The notes: generated from the letters alone by a model not told the origin. A stretch of DNA of 64,000 nucleotides from Wurfbainia villosa (GCA_025175895.1 CM045993.1:61508621-61572620); one strand, 5' to 3'; shown: positions 34,534-47,048, counted from the first letter of the stretch. Program-made: numbers and translations.

Positions 34534-36757
34534 TGTTGGGTTTCCCCGGTACCGCGGCGAGTGTGTGTTCGAACACGTTTCGTAAACATGCACACAGCGG
34601 AAGCAATAAAAGCAATAAATCTAATTTATTACAACACACACATCGCACGCATGAAGAATACAATATGTGTAGACATAATCGCTATTTAAAATTTTGCAAT
34701 AAAAGAAAACTTATACTAGGTATACCTGACGTAGTATGTGTAGTGGGAATTACATCAACCGTAGCGACCCTCGCTAGAATCATCTCTATCCGTATCTACA
34801 CCGAGTATCGTCGGAATAGCTTCACAAATCCACGAGCCTCATCTTCGCAAAAGTCACTAGCCTCGAGTCAAAGATGATGTGATTCGAGAGACGATCACAA
34901 TCCGAAATAAATTCGGATCCCTAAATGAGTTTCACAAACTCGCTTGTCAAAAGCGGTTTTCGACAACCGTTTGACGAAATCTTAACCCTCCACCTATAAG
35001 GATTGCCAGAGAACCAATCCACGACAAGTAGGTCACTGTCGGAGCACAAACCACCGACCAAACGGCCTCTCCACCCAAAGGAGATCAATCTGTCCAACAG
35101 TTTGTTGTGGAGGAAGAAATGGCCGGCCAAAGTTTGGCTGGTTGCTCCTTGGTTGCCGGCGGCAAATGGAGGTTGGATGGTGGCTGAGGATGACCCAAGG
35201 GATGCCAGCGGCTGGTGGATGGCCGATGGCAAGGAGAGGCAACAGCTCCAATGGGCGGCAATGACACAAAGGTGGGCGACAACCACCTTGGCTTGGGCGG
35301 CAAGGTGGAGGAGAAGGAGGAAAGGAGGCTAGGGTTTCCAAAACCCTTGAACTAATTAATTCTCCACGAAAATCCCTTAAGTCGTGTTTTTATAGAGAAC
35401 AAATTCTCCAAACGGTTATTGGCTCATAACCAAAACATGTTAATCCGCTCCAATAACTGAAGTTAAAATAAACCAAACCGCGTTGGTCTATTTTAAGTTA
35501 AAATGAACCGAACCAACTTTGGTTCATTCGTTTAAAATAAACCAAACCAATTTGGTTTATTTTGCACCATTGGATTAGAACCAAACCAATTTGGTTCATC
35601 CATCATGTCTTCATAAGACTCGGCCAATCCATGCTTCCGATGCGATTGAAATAATTTCATACTCGCTCTTTGTTTGGTCCAACCAAACCAAGTCTCTCTC
35701 GATCTGAGAATCCTATTCTCAAACTTGTTTTAAATCCTTCAGATTACACTCATTGTGCGTGTGACCAAATATGTTTTCGATTTATGTTGGTCGTCTATAA
35801 TTAACCATTAATTATAGAACGATCATGAGTGGCACCTAGTAGTACATCATGATCCTAAATTAATTGGAAAATCAACGGTTGATCCCAGAACCATTTCTGA
35901 AACCCTTCAGCAGCTACAATGAATCGTGTCTCATTCCTTTCACTCATCTTATACCCACTTGGTTCAGGACATGGTCTATTGTGTCAGTCTCCACTAGGTT
36001 AACTACATCACACCTAGCCCAAGAATTACTTCCTCATCCTCCGGATTCTAGTTACTGCACATGTATCCAAGAGTACCATATTCTAAACATGTAATGCTTT
36101 GGCCAAAGACTTTAGTAACAATCCGACGAGAGGCCATAGGGTATACATCTCCTCGCAAGGAGTGGTGAATCCTCTGTAGACTATTCAAACACCTTCGGCC
36201 ACTTGGACTTATACCCAATCATCCCGGGTCCATATCTCCTCAGAGATGCTTGCTTAAGATGTCAAAGCATAAGTCTTCATGACCAAGATGACTTGAATAC
36301 TGCAAGTCGAAGGAACATCACACTTAAGCTGCTATAAGAACTTCATTGACATATCCTTATACGCAGAGAACCATATGAACTAGTTACCATAACAAGCATC
36401 TACGATCAACTCCGGACATCCCAAAGTCACCAGCCAGTGAGGAACAACTACTGGGATAAACCAAAGAGTATACCTCGTGCTAGTCTCAACAGAATCAATG
36501 GCATTCGAATCCATCAATTCATCAACTAGGGATAATTCCAATACATCACAATTACACATGTAGAGATCCTCACTAGTTGTGATCCAATCACAAATTCTCT
36601 CATGCTATGAATCGTATTGCAGACATTCAGTAAATGAGTTTAAGATCCAATCAAATACATGAAAATATGTATACTCAAATAGTGAATCTTCATTTATCAA
36701 ATAAATGGTACAACCATAAGGCGATTTCCTTAAGACACCTCTCATATATTACTAACA
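34534..36757 (-). repeat. E7 3' LTR
   Basis: 2224 bp, TG...CA on the minus strand. TATA box on the minus strand at about 35387-35395 (TATAAAAAC). Open frames at 34921-35332 have no family resemblance and lie in LTR sequence. Confidence 0.9.
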
Positions 36758-36768
36758 AACTCCCACTT
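36758..36768 (-). other. E7 polypurine tract
   Basis: AAGTGGGAGTT on the minus strand, touching the 3' LTR. Same type as the E5 tract. Confidence 0.85.
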
Positions 36769-36904
36769 GGCCTAATGTCAATCGCCATGGTATCCAATAC
36801 CATAAGCTCTAACATGACCCTCAAACTTACTTTGAGGGAAGGCCTTAGTTAAAGGGTCCACTAAGTTCCTTTCAGTGGGAATCTTCTCTATTTGTATTTC
36901 CTTC

Positions 36905-39780
36905 CTACTTATTATCTCTCTGATCAAATGATAGCGGCGAAGCACATGTTTGGATCATTGATGAGACCACATCAAGTTCAGAGACAAACTTCTTGATCCA
37001 AACCGCTTCCTTTATTGCTTTTAAAGCTGCAATGTATTCTGCCTCAGTAGTTGAATCCTCTATAGTGTCTTGCTTGAAACTTTTCCATCTTATTTTGCCT
37101 CCATTTAAAGGTAAATACGTACCCATACTGAGACTTGGAATCATCCTTGTCTGTCTGGAAGCTGACATCCATATACCCGCGTATTACCATATCACCTTCT
37201 CCATATATTAGGAACACATCCTTAGTTCTTCGTAAGTACTTAAGGATTGTCTTAACAGTCGCCCAATGATCCATTCCTGGATCAGACTGATATATGCTAG
37301 TGACACTCATAGCATACGATACATCGGGCCTTGTACATAACATAACATACATGATAGATCCTATTGCGGATGCATAGGCAATCTTACTCATGCAAATCCT
37401 CTCATCTTCTGTGCGTGGACACATAGACTTCGAAAGGTGTATCCCATGCCTGATGGGAAGGAAACCTTTCTTAGATTTCGACATGCTAAACCTCTTTAAC
37501 ACTCGGTCTATATATGTAGATTGCGAAAGACCAAGCAACCGTTTTGATCTATCTCTATAGATCTTGATCCCGAGGATGTAGGCTGCTTCTCTCAGGTCTT
37601 TCATGGAGAATGTTTTGGATAACCAAATTTTAACTGACTGTAAGACAGAAACATCGTTTCCTATAAGTAATATGTCATTGACATACAATACTAGGAACAC
37701 GACTGCACTCCCACTAACCTTCCTTTACACACATGGTTCGTCCGAATTTTAGAGAAATCAAACATGTTGATTGTCTCATCAAAACGGATATTCCATCTCC
37801 TAGATGCTTGCTTCAGTCCATAAATGGACCGTCGAAGTTTGCATACCTTAGTTTTATCAACCGATGTGAAACCCTCAGGCTTTATCATATACACATCCTC
37901 GAGTAGGTTTCCGTTAAGGAAAGTCATTTTCACATCCATCTTCCATATCTCATAATCATAATGAGCCTCTATGGCCGGGAGCATCCGAATGGATTTAAGC
38001 ATAGCTACCGGTGAAATAGGTCTCGTCATAATCAACACCTTGTTTTTGACAATAGCCTTTCGCCACTAATCTAGCCTTAAAGGTAATCACATTACCATCT
38101 ATGTCAGTTTTCTTCTTGAATACCCACTTTCACCATATAGGCTTAATGCCTTCAGGTGGGTCCACTAAGTTCCAAACTTGATTTTCATATATGGAATCCA
38201 TTTCCGACTTCATGGCTTCAAACCATTTATCCATTTCTAAACTTTTCAGAACTTCTTCATAATTGGTAGGATCCTCATCGTCAATGAGTAACACATCATT
38301 TGATTCACTTACGAAAAATCCATATCTCTCAAGAATGTTGCGTGTCCTACCAGATCTACGAAGATGTGGTGTCACAATAGGTTCAACCGATGTCTCATCA
38401 CTATGAGTCATCGGTCGAGGTGTTTGACCAGGTATCTTCTCAATGTCTATTGGAGTCTCTTGAACCTCCTCAAGTTTAATGACACTCTCACTGTTTTCTT
38501 GGAAGAGAAACTCTTTCTCTAGAAACATATCATTCCTTGAAATAAGGACATTTTGTTCTAAGGGATGATAATTGGTAACCCCTCATTTCCTTAGGGTATC
38601 CAATAAATAGACATTTATCAGACTTAGCATCCAGTTTGTCTGATACAGTCCGCTTCACAAAAGCAGGGCAATCCCATATCTTCAAGTAAGATAAACGAGG
38701 TTTCTTAATATTCCATATCTCATATGGAGTAGTAGAGACTACCTTGGTCGGTACTCTATTTAACAAGTAAACAACAGTCTAAAATGCATAGCCCCAAAAG
38801 GACTTGGGAAGATTCGCGTGATTCATCATCGACCTAACCATGTCCAATAAGGTTCGGTTTCGCCTCTTAGATACACCATTATGTTGTGGTGTATACGGCG
38901 AAGTCCATTGAGACAATATACCATTGTCCCTTAGATAATCCAGAAACTCTTGACTCAAGTATTCACGGCCTCGATCCGATCGAAGTATTTTAATATTCTT
39001 GGCAAGTTGTTTTTCTACTTCATTTCTTAATTCATTGAACCTTTCAAAGGCTTCAGACTTGTGTTTCATCAAGAACACATACTCATACCATGAGTGATCA
39101 TCGATGAAGGTAATAAAATAGCTATAGCCTCCTAGAGCTTGAGTTGACATAGGTCCGCATACATCAGTATGTATTAGACCAAGCAACTCTCCCACCGGTT
39201 CACCTTTTCCCGTAAAAGGTAACTTAGTCATCTTGCCTTTTAAGCATGATTCGCATGTATCGTATGAATCTAATTCAAACAATTCCAGAATTCCACATCG
39301 GTGTAATTCGGACATACATTTCTTACTCACATGGCCAAGACGACAATGCTACATGTAGGAGCCTAATTGATTATCTTTTTGAGCATTCTTGTTGCTCGCT
39401 TCGATATTGAGAATATCACTGGATACATATAAGGTATATATACCGTTGCACAATGTTCTAGTCTCATAAAGCACGCCATTCAAAGTTATGTAACAACAAT
39501 AGTTACTAAAAGTCAAATGGTACCCATTTCTATTTAAACAAGAAATAGAAATGATGTTCTTTATCAACGAAGGAACATAAAAGCAACTGTCCAGTTATAA
39601 GACAAGTCCTGTAAGGAGTTCCATCAAATACGTTCCGATGGCGAGTGCAGCAACCTTTGCTTCATTCCCAACACGCAAATTTGACTCTCCCTTGACGAGT
39701 CTTCTTCTATTCCTTAGCCCATGTATATTATTACATATATGTGAACCACACCCGGTATTCAATACCCAAGTGTTTGAGGA
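36905..39780 (-). pseudogene. E7 pol, defective with catalytic Asp changes
   Basis: Read right to left. Protease (near 39760) reads WVLNTGCGSHIC, where the family has DTG; the Asn codon is 39758-39760. Integrase (39330-38530) has CESCLKGKM, HTDVCGPMS, FIDDHSWY and SDRGREY, so the three acidic residues are still there, with one stop near 38777. Reverse transcriptase (38038-37044) has WKMDVKMTFLNGN, a frameshift near 37700, and YVND instead of YVDD (Asn codon 37677-37679). RNase H pieces (STTEAEYIAA) end near 36905. Several frame changes. Protease and polymerase would both be inactive. Confidence 0.88.
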
Positions 39781-40460
39781 AATAGAATGACAATCATAAC
39801 GAAGATATCTGAAGAAGATGGGGCATTAGATGTCTTATTCTTCTTCACATACTCAAGATAAATCTTGCAGTTTCTTCGCCAATGACCCTCCTTGCCATAA
39901 TGATGGCAAGTGCCCTTTTGAGCTAGTTTTGCCTTCCTTGCCTTCTTCTTCCCCTTGTGTTGTTTCTTTGATTTACTCTTAGAACCTTTCTTTGAGGAAT
40001 CAACTAACAGCACTGTCCCCTGCTCATGCTTCACAGAAGGCTCCACAGTCTTCAGCATGATGAGTAGTACCACAGATGAACCTTCTTGCATCTCAGAGGT
40101 GAAGAGGAGCTTGGGGACTTCGAACCTTTCAGATCTCACTTGCTCATCAAACAACTCATGAAGATAAAAGACTATAGTATGAGCATCCATATTCTCATGC
40201 TGCTTCCGTAGCTCGGGTACCATCACAGCTAGTATGATGTAACTCACTAGCTCAGAATCACTCACATGTTTTTGATGGGCCAACAATTGGTCTGGAGTTG
40301 CATCATCACTTGGATGGGTGGGAAGAGGCACTTCGAGGACATACGCAAGCTTTTCAGCCTTGAAAACAATTCTCAAGTTTCTAAGCCAGTCCAAGAAGTT
40401 AAGCCTAATCAATTTATTCGAATCCAAAATAGAGCGCAAATTCAAAGACATCATGATCAA
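39759..40460 (-). pseudogene. E7 gag
   Basis: 233 codons. The start MMSLNLRSIL and the FLDWLRNLRIV block are the usual copia Gag N-terminus (UBN2-type). A Lys-rich stretch precedes the zinc knuckle, where the second Cys is Tyr (CHHYGKEGHWRRNC). The frame then leaves register before the protease. Shorter than typical for the family, so an internal deletion is likely. Confidence 0.85.
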
Positions 40461-40518
40461 TCGATTAACCTAGAAATACAAATTGATCATACATGAGAAA
40501 GATGATTTAAAATGCATC

Positions 40519-41989
40519 TGTAAAGGATCGATCGGTGTGTGATGGCCCAGCTAGAGGGGGGTGAATAGCCCTCAATCGTCTGATGACGGAATTTGCTCGT
40601 TCTCGTTGCGTTGCTTGTCTACGATTGTTGTTAGCGCAGCGGAATAATAATGATAATAACAATACTAACAACACATAACAATCACAAGCAATACACAAGC
40701 ATATACGTGGTTCGGAACCGAATGGTTCCTACTCCACAGGCGAGCTCACCGAGCTCTAGTTATGCGCACGACACTAACTAAACTCCTTCTCAACTACACG
40801 TCGGAGGTGGAGAAACATCTCACAAGATATTACAACAGTAATACTACAAGAAATACAAGTAAAGAACGCTTTACAACTCTTAGCTTTGAACCCTTTCTTG
40901 TTGCTTGCTTTGGATGACTCTTGAAAGACTGGAATGCAGCAGCAATTCTCCTCCAATCGCTTCCTTAAAGTGTTGGCAAAATCCTCCAACTTGAGCTCCA
41001 TTTATAACCTGCATCAAGCTATTTTTGCGCCCATCAGTCGACTGCCAAAAGGCCCCAGTCGACTGCCCCTGTAGCCGTTGTCTCACAATGGCCAGATCCA
41101 CGTCGGATAAGTTCCAACGGATCACCTACCAGTCGACTGCCAGTCCATGGCAGTCGACTGGTGACCTAGTAGCCGACTGCCCAGTCGGCTACGGAGCGTT
41201 CTGTGCTCGCGACACTCCCATCAGTCGACTGCCATCCCTCGGCAGTCGACTGCTGTCGACATCAGTCGACTGCCAGTCCATGGCAGTCGACTGCCAAGCA
41301 CAAAACCGCAAGTCTAACACCAGTCGAACCCTAGTCGACTTGGACCAGTCGAACCGGCACCTATGCCAGTCGACTGCTGTCGGGCAAAACCTCAAACACC
41401 AAGTTGTTTGAGCATCCGACCGTCGGGTAAACCCTCAAACATCAAGTTTGAGCCTCCGACACTTAGTCTTAGCCACTTGGCCAAGTCCACCTTATCCCTC
41501 ATGGAGTTCCCCACCGAAGCTCTCTTCCCTCGGCCTACGTCCCTCGGATGCGCCAAGCGCACGGCTTCGCAACGCCATCCTTCGCGTATCTTTCCCTCGA
41601 AGTATGCTTCCCTTTGGGCTCACTGCATTCGCTCCCCGTCCGGAGGTCCCTCGGATGCACCAAGCGCACGGCTTCGCAATGCCATCCTTCACCGACTCAA
41701 GGACCCCGAGCCTAGTGAACTTACCATGTCCTCAAGACTTCCCTCATTCACCAAGCGCACGACTTCGTAATGCTTTGGACTTTTCCACACCAAGCTCCAT
41801 GCTTGGATTTTCCATGCCAACCCCATGTTGGACTTTCCCACACCAAGCTCCATGCTTGGATTTTCCATGCCAACACCATGTTGGACTTTCCCATGACAAT
41901 CCCATGTCATGATTTTTGTCTATCATAAAAATACTATCAGGGTATTGCTCGAGTCATACTCAAGTCAACCTAGGCCGATTGCACCAACA
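40519..41989 (-). repeat. E8 3' LTR
   Basis: 1471 bp. Palindrome array with nine perfect CAGTCGACTG (41035-41376), CTTGGATTTTCCATGCCAA repeats (41780-41900), and the box CTATTCACCCCCCTCTAG on the minus strand (40551-40568). Confidence 0.9.
41035..41376. repeat. CAGTCGACTG array in the E8 3' LTR
   Basis: Nine perfect palindromes, several in close pairs separated by CCAGTCCATGG or CCATCCCTCGG. In the 5' LTR (44395-44737) about half of the same copies carry one C-to-T or G-to-A change. Confidence 0.9.
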
Positions 41990-42421
41990 ATCTCCCCCTT
42001 TTTGATGATTGCCAAAACTTTCATCTCAAGTCTACCAATTCTCCCATATTGGCAATTCTCACATCCCAAATGAGATTTCCAAACCTAATTGGTAACTTGG
42101 TAATTTCTTCCCCTTTTTGACATTACATCAAAAAGGTCCTCCCCAAGGGTATGAATGTCTCATATCCTAATGAGATCTTACAATCTCTCCCTTGGAGGAA
42201 CACATGCCTACAATCTTTCTAGTGATCCCATATCACTTAAAGAGAGGCAACCCAATTTTCCTCCCATGAGGAAATATACATCCATCTTCCCATGACGGAT
42301 ACCCAACCTCCCTAGATACCTTACTAATAACCCTTTTTTGTTTTGACACATTAGTCAATTGGGTCTTTCCTAGGTCAACTCTAGAGGTGACTCCTCCTTT
42401 GACCTTCCTAGTGGCTACATT
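41990..42421 (-). other. E8 3' non-coding region and polypurine tract
   Basis: AAAAAGGGGGAGAT on the minus strand at 41990-42003 touches the LTR; a second purine-rich tract lies near 42107-42120. No coding sequence. Confidence 0.8.
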
Positions 42422-43804
42422 TTATTTCTTTGAGGTCTTAGCCACTAAGCAAACACCATGGCTAGACTTAGGGATAGCTTCCCTATTAGCCTTGGTTTTT
42501 CTAGACCTAGAAATTGTTTCATAATCAAATGAAACATTATGGTAAGTCTTCTTGGGCTTAGGTTTGTGATCCAAACCTTCCTTGCCCTTAGACTATTTTT
42601 GAACCTTAGGTCTTGACTTTTGGGCATTTGACCCTAGAATTGAATTTTCTATGATTCTAAGGGTTTTCTCCATTATCTCAAGTCTTGACCTCAAGACTTG
42701 GTTTTCTAGCTCTAATTTCTTCAATTTTGAAATTTCATTTATCTTTTGGGAAATATTCTTCTTCTTAGGCATGTGTCTACCCTTCTTAGGGTTAATGCCT
42801 AAATGGTTTTCAATTCTTCTAATGGACTCTTTAGGTAAAATAGGTCTAGTGTTTTGAGTCCTAGGTTTGTCCTTAGAAAAACTAACATGCTTAGCACCTA
42901 GACAAACATATTTCTTCCTACTAGCATGCTTTTCATTAATGATTGCAAGAGAGCTAAAATAATTCTTAGGATGCCTTTTTATTCTAGGAATTGAAGGTGC
43001 ATTAACTAAATGTACCTTAGGGTTAGCTTTTGAAGCTCCCCCTACATGAGATACACCTTCTTGCCCTTTCTTCCTCTCCCTAGGGCATTGGCTTCGGTAG
43101 TGTCCCTTTTGATTGCATTTAAAGCACACAATGTGCTCTTTGCTTCTAGTTGTGGGAACTCTGGCATCTTTTGATTTTTGAGTTTTTGGTGTCGATACCT
43201 TCTCCTTAGCCAATTTTGGGCACTTCCTTTTGTAATGCCCTTTCTCCCTACACTCAAAGCATATTATGTGATTTTTATTTAAAATAATAACACTTGAGTT
43301 ACCTAGGGAGGTGGTGGAGGCCTCTTCACTTCTTCCGGAGTTAGAAGCTTCATTTTGATCTTGCTCCGAAATGGAAATCCTTTCCTCCCCCTCAATGCTA
43401 GAGGTGGAGGTCTCCACTAAATCATCCACATCTTTGAATGTGGATGCCAATTCTTCCACGGTATTCTCCTCTATTTGTGCCGGTTGGGAATTTTCTTAGA
43501 ATTTCATTACTTTATCCCATAATTCCATTGCATCCCTAAAATTACCCAACCTAGACCAAATGTTGTTAGGAATCAAATCACTAAGTAATTCGATTACCTT
43601 GCGATTTGTCTTGAAGACCATGATTTGGTCTTCGGTCCACCTTGACTTCTCAATTTGCCTATTTCTTTCATTTCTAGGCAATTCGAAACCGTTTTCTAAG
43701 ATTAGCATAAAATCAAAATCGGTTTCTAGATATACCTTCATTTTTCTTCTCCACCATAGAAAATCTCCTTCAAATTTTGGTGGTTGGAGGTTGTAGCCGG
43801 CCAT
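42422..43804 (-). pseudogene. E8 gag, 460 codons with two internal stops
   Basis: Start chosen at Met 43804 (MAGYNLQPPKFEGDF), inside the PBS-proximal frame. It has an N-terminal Gag domain, an acidic linker, two intact CCHC knuckles (CFECREKGHYKRKC and CFKCNQKGHYRSQC, about 43070-43265), a coiled-coil-like segment (KLELENQVLRSRLEIMEKTL) and a basic tail. One reading frame throughout, broken by TAA 43496-43498 and TAG 42593-42595 and ending at TAA 42422-42424. No frameshift. Similar in plan to E3 Gag but shorter and clearly diverged. Confidence 0.87.
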
Positions 43805-43848
43805 CTTGTAGTGCTCGTGTCGACGGTTAGTCCTTGACAAGCGCCTTG

Positions 43849-43860
43849 GCTCTGATACCA
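43849..43860 (-). other. E8 primer-binding site
   Basis: TGGTATCAGAGC on the minus strand, two bases from the 5' LTR. Confidence 0.92.
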
Positions 43861-43862
43861 CT

Positions 43863-45350
43863 TGTAGGGGATCGATCGGTGTGTGATGGCCCAGCTAGAG
43901 GGGGGTGAATAGCCCTCAATCGTCCGATGATGAAATTTGCTCGTTCTCGTTGCGTTGCTTGTCTACGATTGTTGTTAGCGCAGCGGAATAATAATGATAA
44001 TAACAATACTAACAACACATAACAATCACAAGCAATACACAAGCATATATGTGGTTCAGAACCGAATGGTTCCTACTCCATGGGTGAGCTCACCGAGCTC
44101 TAGTTATGCACACGACACTAACTAAACTCCTTCTCGACTACACGTCGGAGGTGGAGAAACCTCTCACAAGATATTACAACAGTAATACTACAAGAAATAT
44201 AAAGACACAAGAAATACAAGTAAAGAACGCTTTACAACTCTTAGCTTTGAACCCTTTCTTGTTGCTTGCTTTGGATGGCTCTTGAAGGACTGGAATGCAG
44301 AAGCAATTCCCCTCCAATCGCTTCCTTAAAGTCTTGGCGAAATCTTCCAACTTAAGCTCCATTTATAACCTGCATCAAGCTGTTTTTGCGCCCATTAGTC
44401 AACTGCCAAAAGGCCCTAGTCGACTGCCCCTGTAGCCGTTGTCTCACAATGGTCAGATCCACGTCGGATAAGTTCCAACAGATCACCTACCAGTCGACTG
44501 TCAATCCATGACAGTCGACTGGTGACCTAGTAGCCGACTGCCCAGTCGGCTACGGAGCGTTCTATGCTTGCGACACTCCCATCAGTCGACTGCCATCCCT
44601 CGGTAGTCGACTGCTGTCGACATCACTCGACTGCCAATCCATGGCAGTCGACTACCAAGCACAAATCCGCAAGTCTAACACCAGTCGAACCCTAGTCGAC
44701 TTGGACCAGTCGAACCGGCACCTATGTCAGTCGACTGCTATCGGGCAAAACCTCAAACACCAAGTTGTTTGAGCATCCGACCATCGGGTAAACCCTCAAA
44801 CATCAAGTTTGAGACTCTGACACTCAGTCTTAGCCGCTTGGCCAAATCCATCTTATCCCTCATGGAGTTCCCCACCGAAGCTCTCTTCCCTCGGCCTACG
44901 TCCCTCGGATGCGCCAAGCGCACGGCTTCGCAATGCCATCCTTCTCGTCTCTTGCCCTTAAAGTATGCTTCCCTTTGGGCTCACTCCATTCTCTCCCCGT
45001 CCGATGGTCCCTCGAATGCACCAAGCACACAGCTTCGCAATGTCATCCTTCACCGACTCAAGGACCCCGAGCCTAGTGAACTTACCAAGTCCTCAAGACT
45101 TCCCACATGCACCAAGCTCACGGCTTCGCAATGCTTTGGACTTTTCCACACCAAGCTCCATGCTTGGATTTTCCATGCCAACCCCATGTTGGACTTTCCC
45201 ACACCAAGTTCCATGCTTGGATTTTCCATTCCAACACCATGTTGGACTTTCCCATGACAATCCCATGTCATGAGTTTTGTCTATCATCAAAATACTATCA
45301 GGGTATTGCTCGAGTCAAACTCGAGTCAACCTGGGCCGATTGCACCAACA
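43863..45350 (-). repeat. E8 5' LTR
   Basis: 1488 bp, TG...CA on the minus strand. Contains the partly decayed palindrome array 44395-44737. Confidence 0.9.
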
Positions 45351-45355
45351 TCATC

Positions 45356-46630
45356 CACATACATTTACAAAATCCCATTCATTTTTTTTTGAACTAAAAA
45401 ACCCTTAAAATCAATTCGGAAGATCGTAGGTCCATCTCCGAATGGGTTGATATCCAACATAGATAAGAACAATCTTGGAGTGAGTCTAACAAGCCATTCT
45501 TACCTATAATGGTAGGTATCAAGTATACCGATTACAATCATATATATGTAACTATCACAATGTTCTATCAACTAATTGAATGTTCACACATACATTGGGT
45601 TGTTAACACATTAATAAGTATGCATCATATACATAGCACCCAAATTCACCTCTCTTCACATCGACCTTGGAGTGAGTCCAACAAATCGATGCTCCAAGTT
45701 AGAGCCGACCCATTAATCGCAAAATAGTTTTAATATGTTTAGGGCGCATTTAACTAATTAGCTAGGCTTGGAGTGAGTCCAACAACCTAAACTAACGATT
45801 GACCTCTGACTCTTACCATATTAGAGTTAAACTATTCCAATGATTTGAACATGTTCTGGTTCGAGCTGAGCTTGGAGTGAGTCCAACAACCCAAACAAGA
45901 AACAGAACTCCGGTTCTAACCATATTAATGGAAGGTGTAGGCTTTAATATTGTGTAAGAGTTTTAATGTCTCATCCTCTTTGCATGCAAATAACTATTAT
46001 CTACATGACATGACACACATGACATATATCTACATGTCACGACACGCATGACATAATAATATGCATTTAATGCAATTACATGACATATAATTATGGCATG
46101 TACAAATAGTTTCCTTATTTGTCATAACTATTTTGGAAATAAAATATATTTTAGATTTGATTTCCCAAATAAAATCATGATTAAAATTAGGAAACAAATT
46201 TTCAAATCAAATCACATATTTTATTTATGGAAAGTGTTAATTAAGGAAAGTCAAATTTAATTTAGGAAACAAATTTCCTAAATTGTAATTTCCTAATCAT
46301 ATTAGGAAATTTCCAATTTGAATTTCCTTATTTGTCATAACTATTTATGAAAATAAAATATGTTTGAGATTTGATTCCAAAATCAAATCATGATTAAATT
46401 AGGAAATAAATTTCCAAATCTAATCACATATTTTATTTATGGAAAGTGTTAATTTCTATAAATACTTCTAAACTTTCCAAAAGTAGAAAATTTCCATAAA
46501 TACTTCTATACTTTCCAAAAAGTAGAAAATTTCCATAAATACTTCTAAACTTTCTAAAAGTAGAAAATTTTCATAAATACAATTATGACTATCGCAAAAT
46601 AATTTTACGATTATGTCAGAACACAACGTG
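45356..46630 (-). other. E7 long leader with internal repeats
   Basis: 1.3 kb between PBS and gag with no coding frame. CTTGGAGTGAGTCCAACAA occurs four times (45474, 45666, 45767, 45871). A ~132-bp direct repeat is at 46111-46242 and 46323-46454, and a ~43-bp tandem repeat at 46451-46580. Confidence 0.75.
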
Positions 46631-46643
46631 ACTCTGATACCAC
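46631..46643 (-). other. E7 primer-binding site
   Basis: GTGGTATCAGAGT on the minus strand next to the LTR; last base differs from the usual C. Confidence 0.85.
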
Positions 46644-46962
46644 TGTTGGGTTTCTCCGACACCGCGGTGAGTGTGTGTTCGAGCACATTTCGTAAACATG
46701 CACACATTGTAAGCAATAAAAGCAATAAATCTAATTGATTACAACATACACATCACACGTATGCAGGATACAACATGTGTAGACATAATCGCTATTTAAA
46801 ATTTTGCAATAAAAAGAAACTTATACTAGGTATACCTGATGTAGTACGTGTAGCGAGAATGACATCAACCGTAGTGACCTTCACTAGAATCGCCTCAATC
46901 CGTATCCACGTCGAGTATCGTCAGGATAGCTTCACAAAGTCATGAGCCTCGTCTTCGTAAAA
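46644..46962 (-). repeat. E7 5' LTR, truncated
   Basis: Only the 319 bp next to the PBS are present, equal to 34534-34852 of the 3' LTR. The U3 part with its TATA box is missing. The tcctc duplication follows directly at 46963-46967. Confidence 0.88.
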
Positions 46963-46967
46963 TCCTC

Positions 46968-47048
46968 TACCCCTATAGTTAACTCAAGTGCATTGGTTAA
47001 AAATAAAGATCATATTATGTGCTTTGAGTGTAGGGAAATAGGGCATTA
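46968..47048 (+). pseudogene. E4 gag, start of first zinc knuckle
   Basis: Continues the E4 gag frame after E7. CFECREIGHY is the first part of the CCHC knuckle; the last Cys would lie beyond E9. Interrupted at 47048. Confidence 0.82.

Larger units (their letters stand above)
40519..45350 (-). mobile_element. E8: compact gag-only LTR element
   Basis: 4832-bp minus-strand element with LTRs 40519-41989 and 43863-45350, PBS 43849-43860 and polypurine tract at 41990. The interior is only 1873 bp and contains gag alone. Flanking 5-mers are gcatc (40514-40518) and tcatc (45351-45355), a duplication with one mismatch. LTRs differ at about 4-5 percent, mostly C/T changes. The LTR family differs from E3, so this is a second gag-only family. 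Confidence 0.9.
34534..46962 (-). mobile_element. E7: Ty1/copia element with truncated 5' LTR, carrying E8
   Basis: Minus-strand element with 3' LTR 34534-36757, pol 36905-39780, gag 39759-40460, a long leader 45356-46630 (E8 lies between gag and leader), PBS 46631-46643 and only 319 bp of 5' LTR (46644-46962). Both sides have tcctc (34529-34533, 46963-46967). The E4 gag is interrupted exactly there and stays open when the element is removed. The shared LTR part differs by about 12 percent by eye, so it is old. Pol and polypurine tract are like E5. Confidence 0.9.
21927..47048 (+). mobile_element. E4: old gag-only-type element, host of E5, E6, E7 and E9
   Basis: Plus-strand element of the E1/E3 family. 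LTR 21927-22110 continues at 30625-32036 after E5. A decayed PBS (32037-32049) and gag pieces at 32126-32417, 34308-34533 and 46968-47048 follow. Collapsing each insertion and one copy of its target duplication leaves the gag frame open across both junctions. The 3' part would be beyond E9 and outside the window. Absence of pol cannot be shown; gag-only status is by family resemblance. Confidence 0.85.

Noticed and set aside
34921..35341. Four overlapping ORFs of 72-121 codons
   Set aside because: Within the E7 LTR, on both strands, no family resemblance.
41363..41912. ORFs of 135-154 codons
   Set aside because: E8 LTR sequence; equivalents at 44724-45273 in the other LTR.
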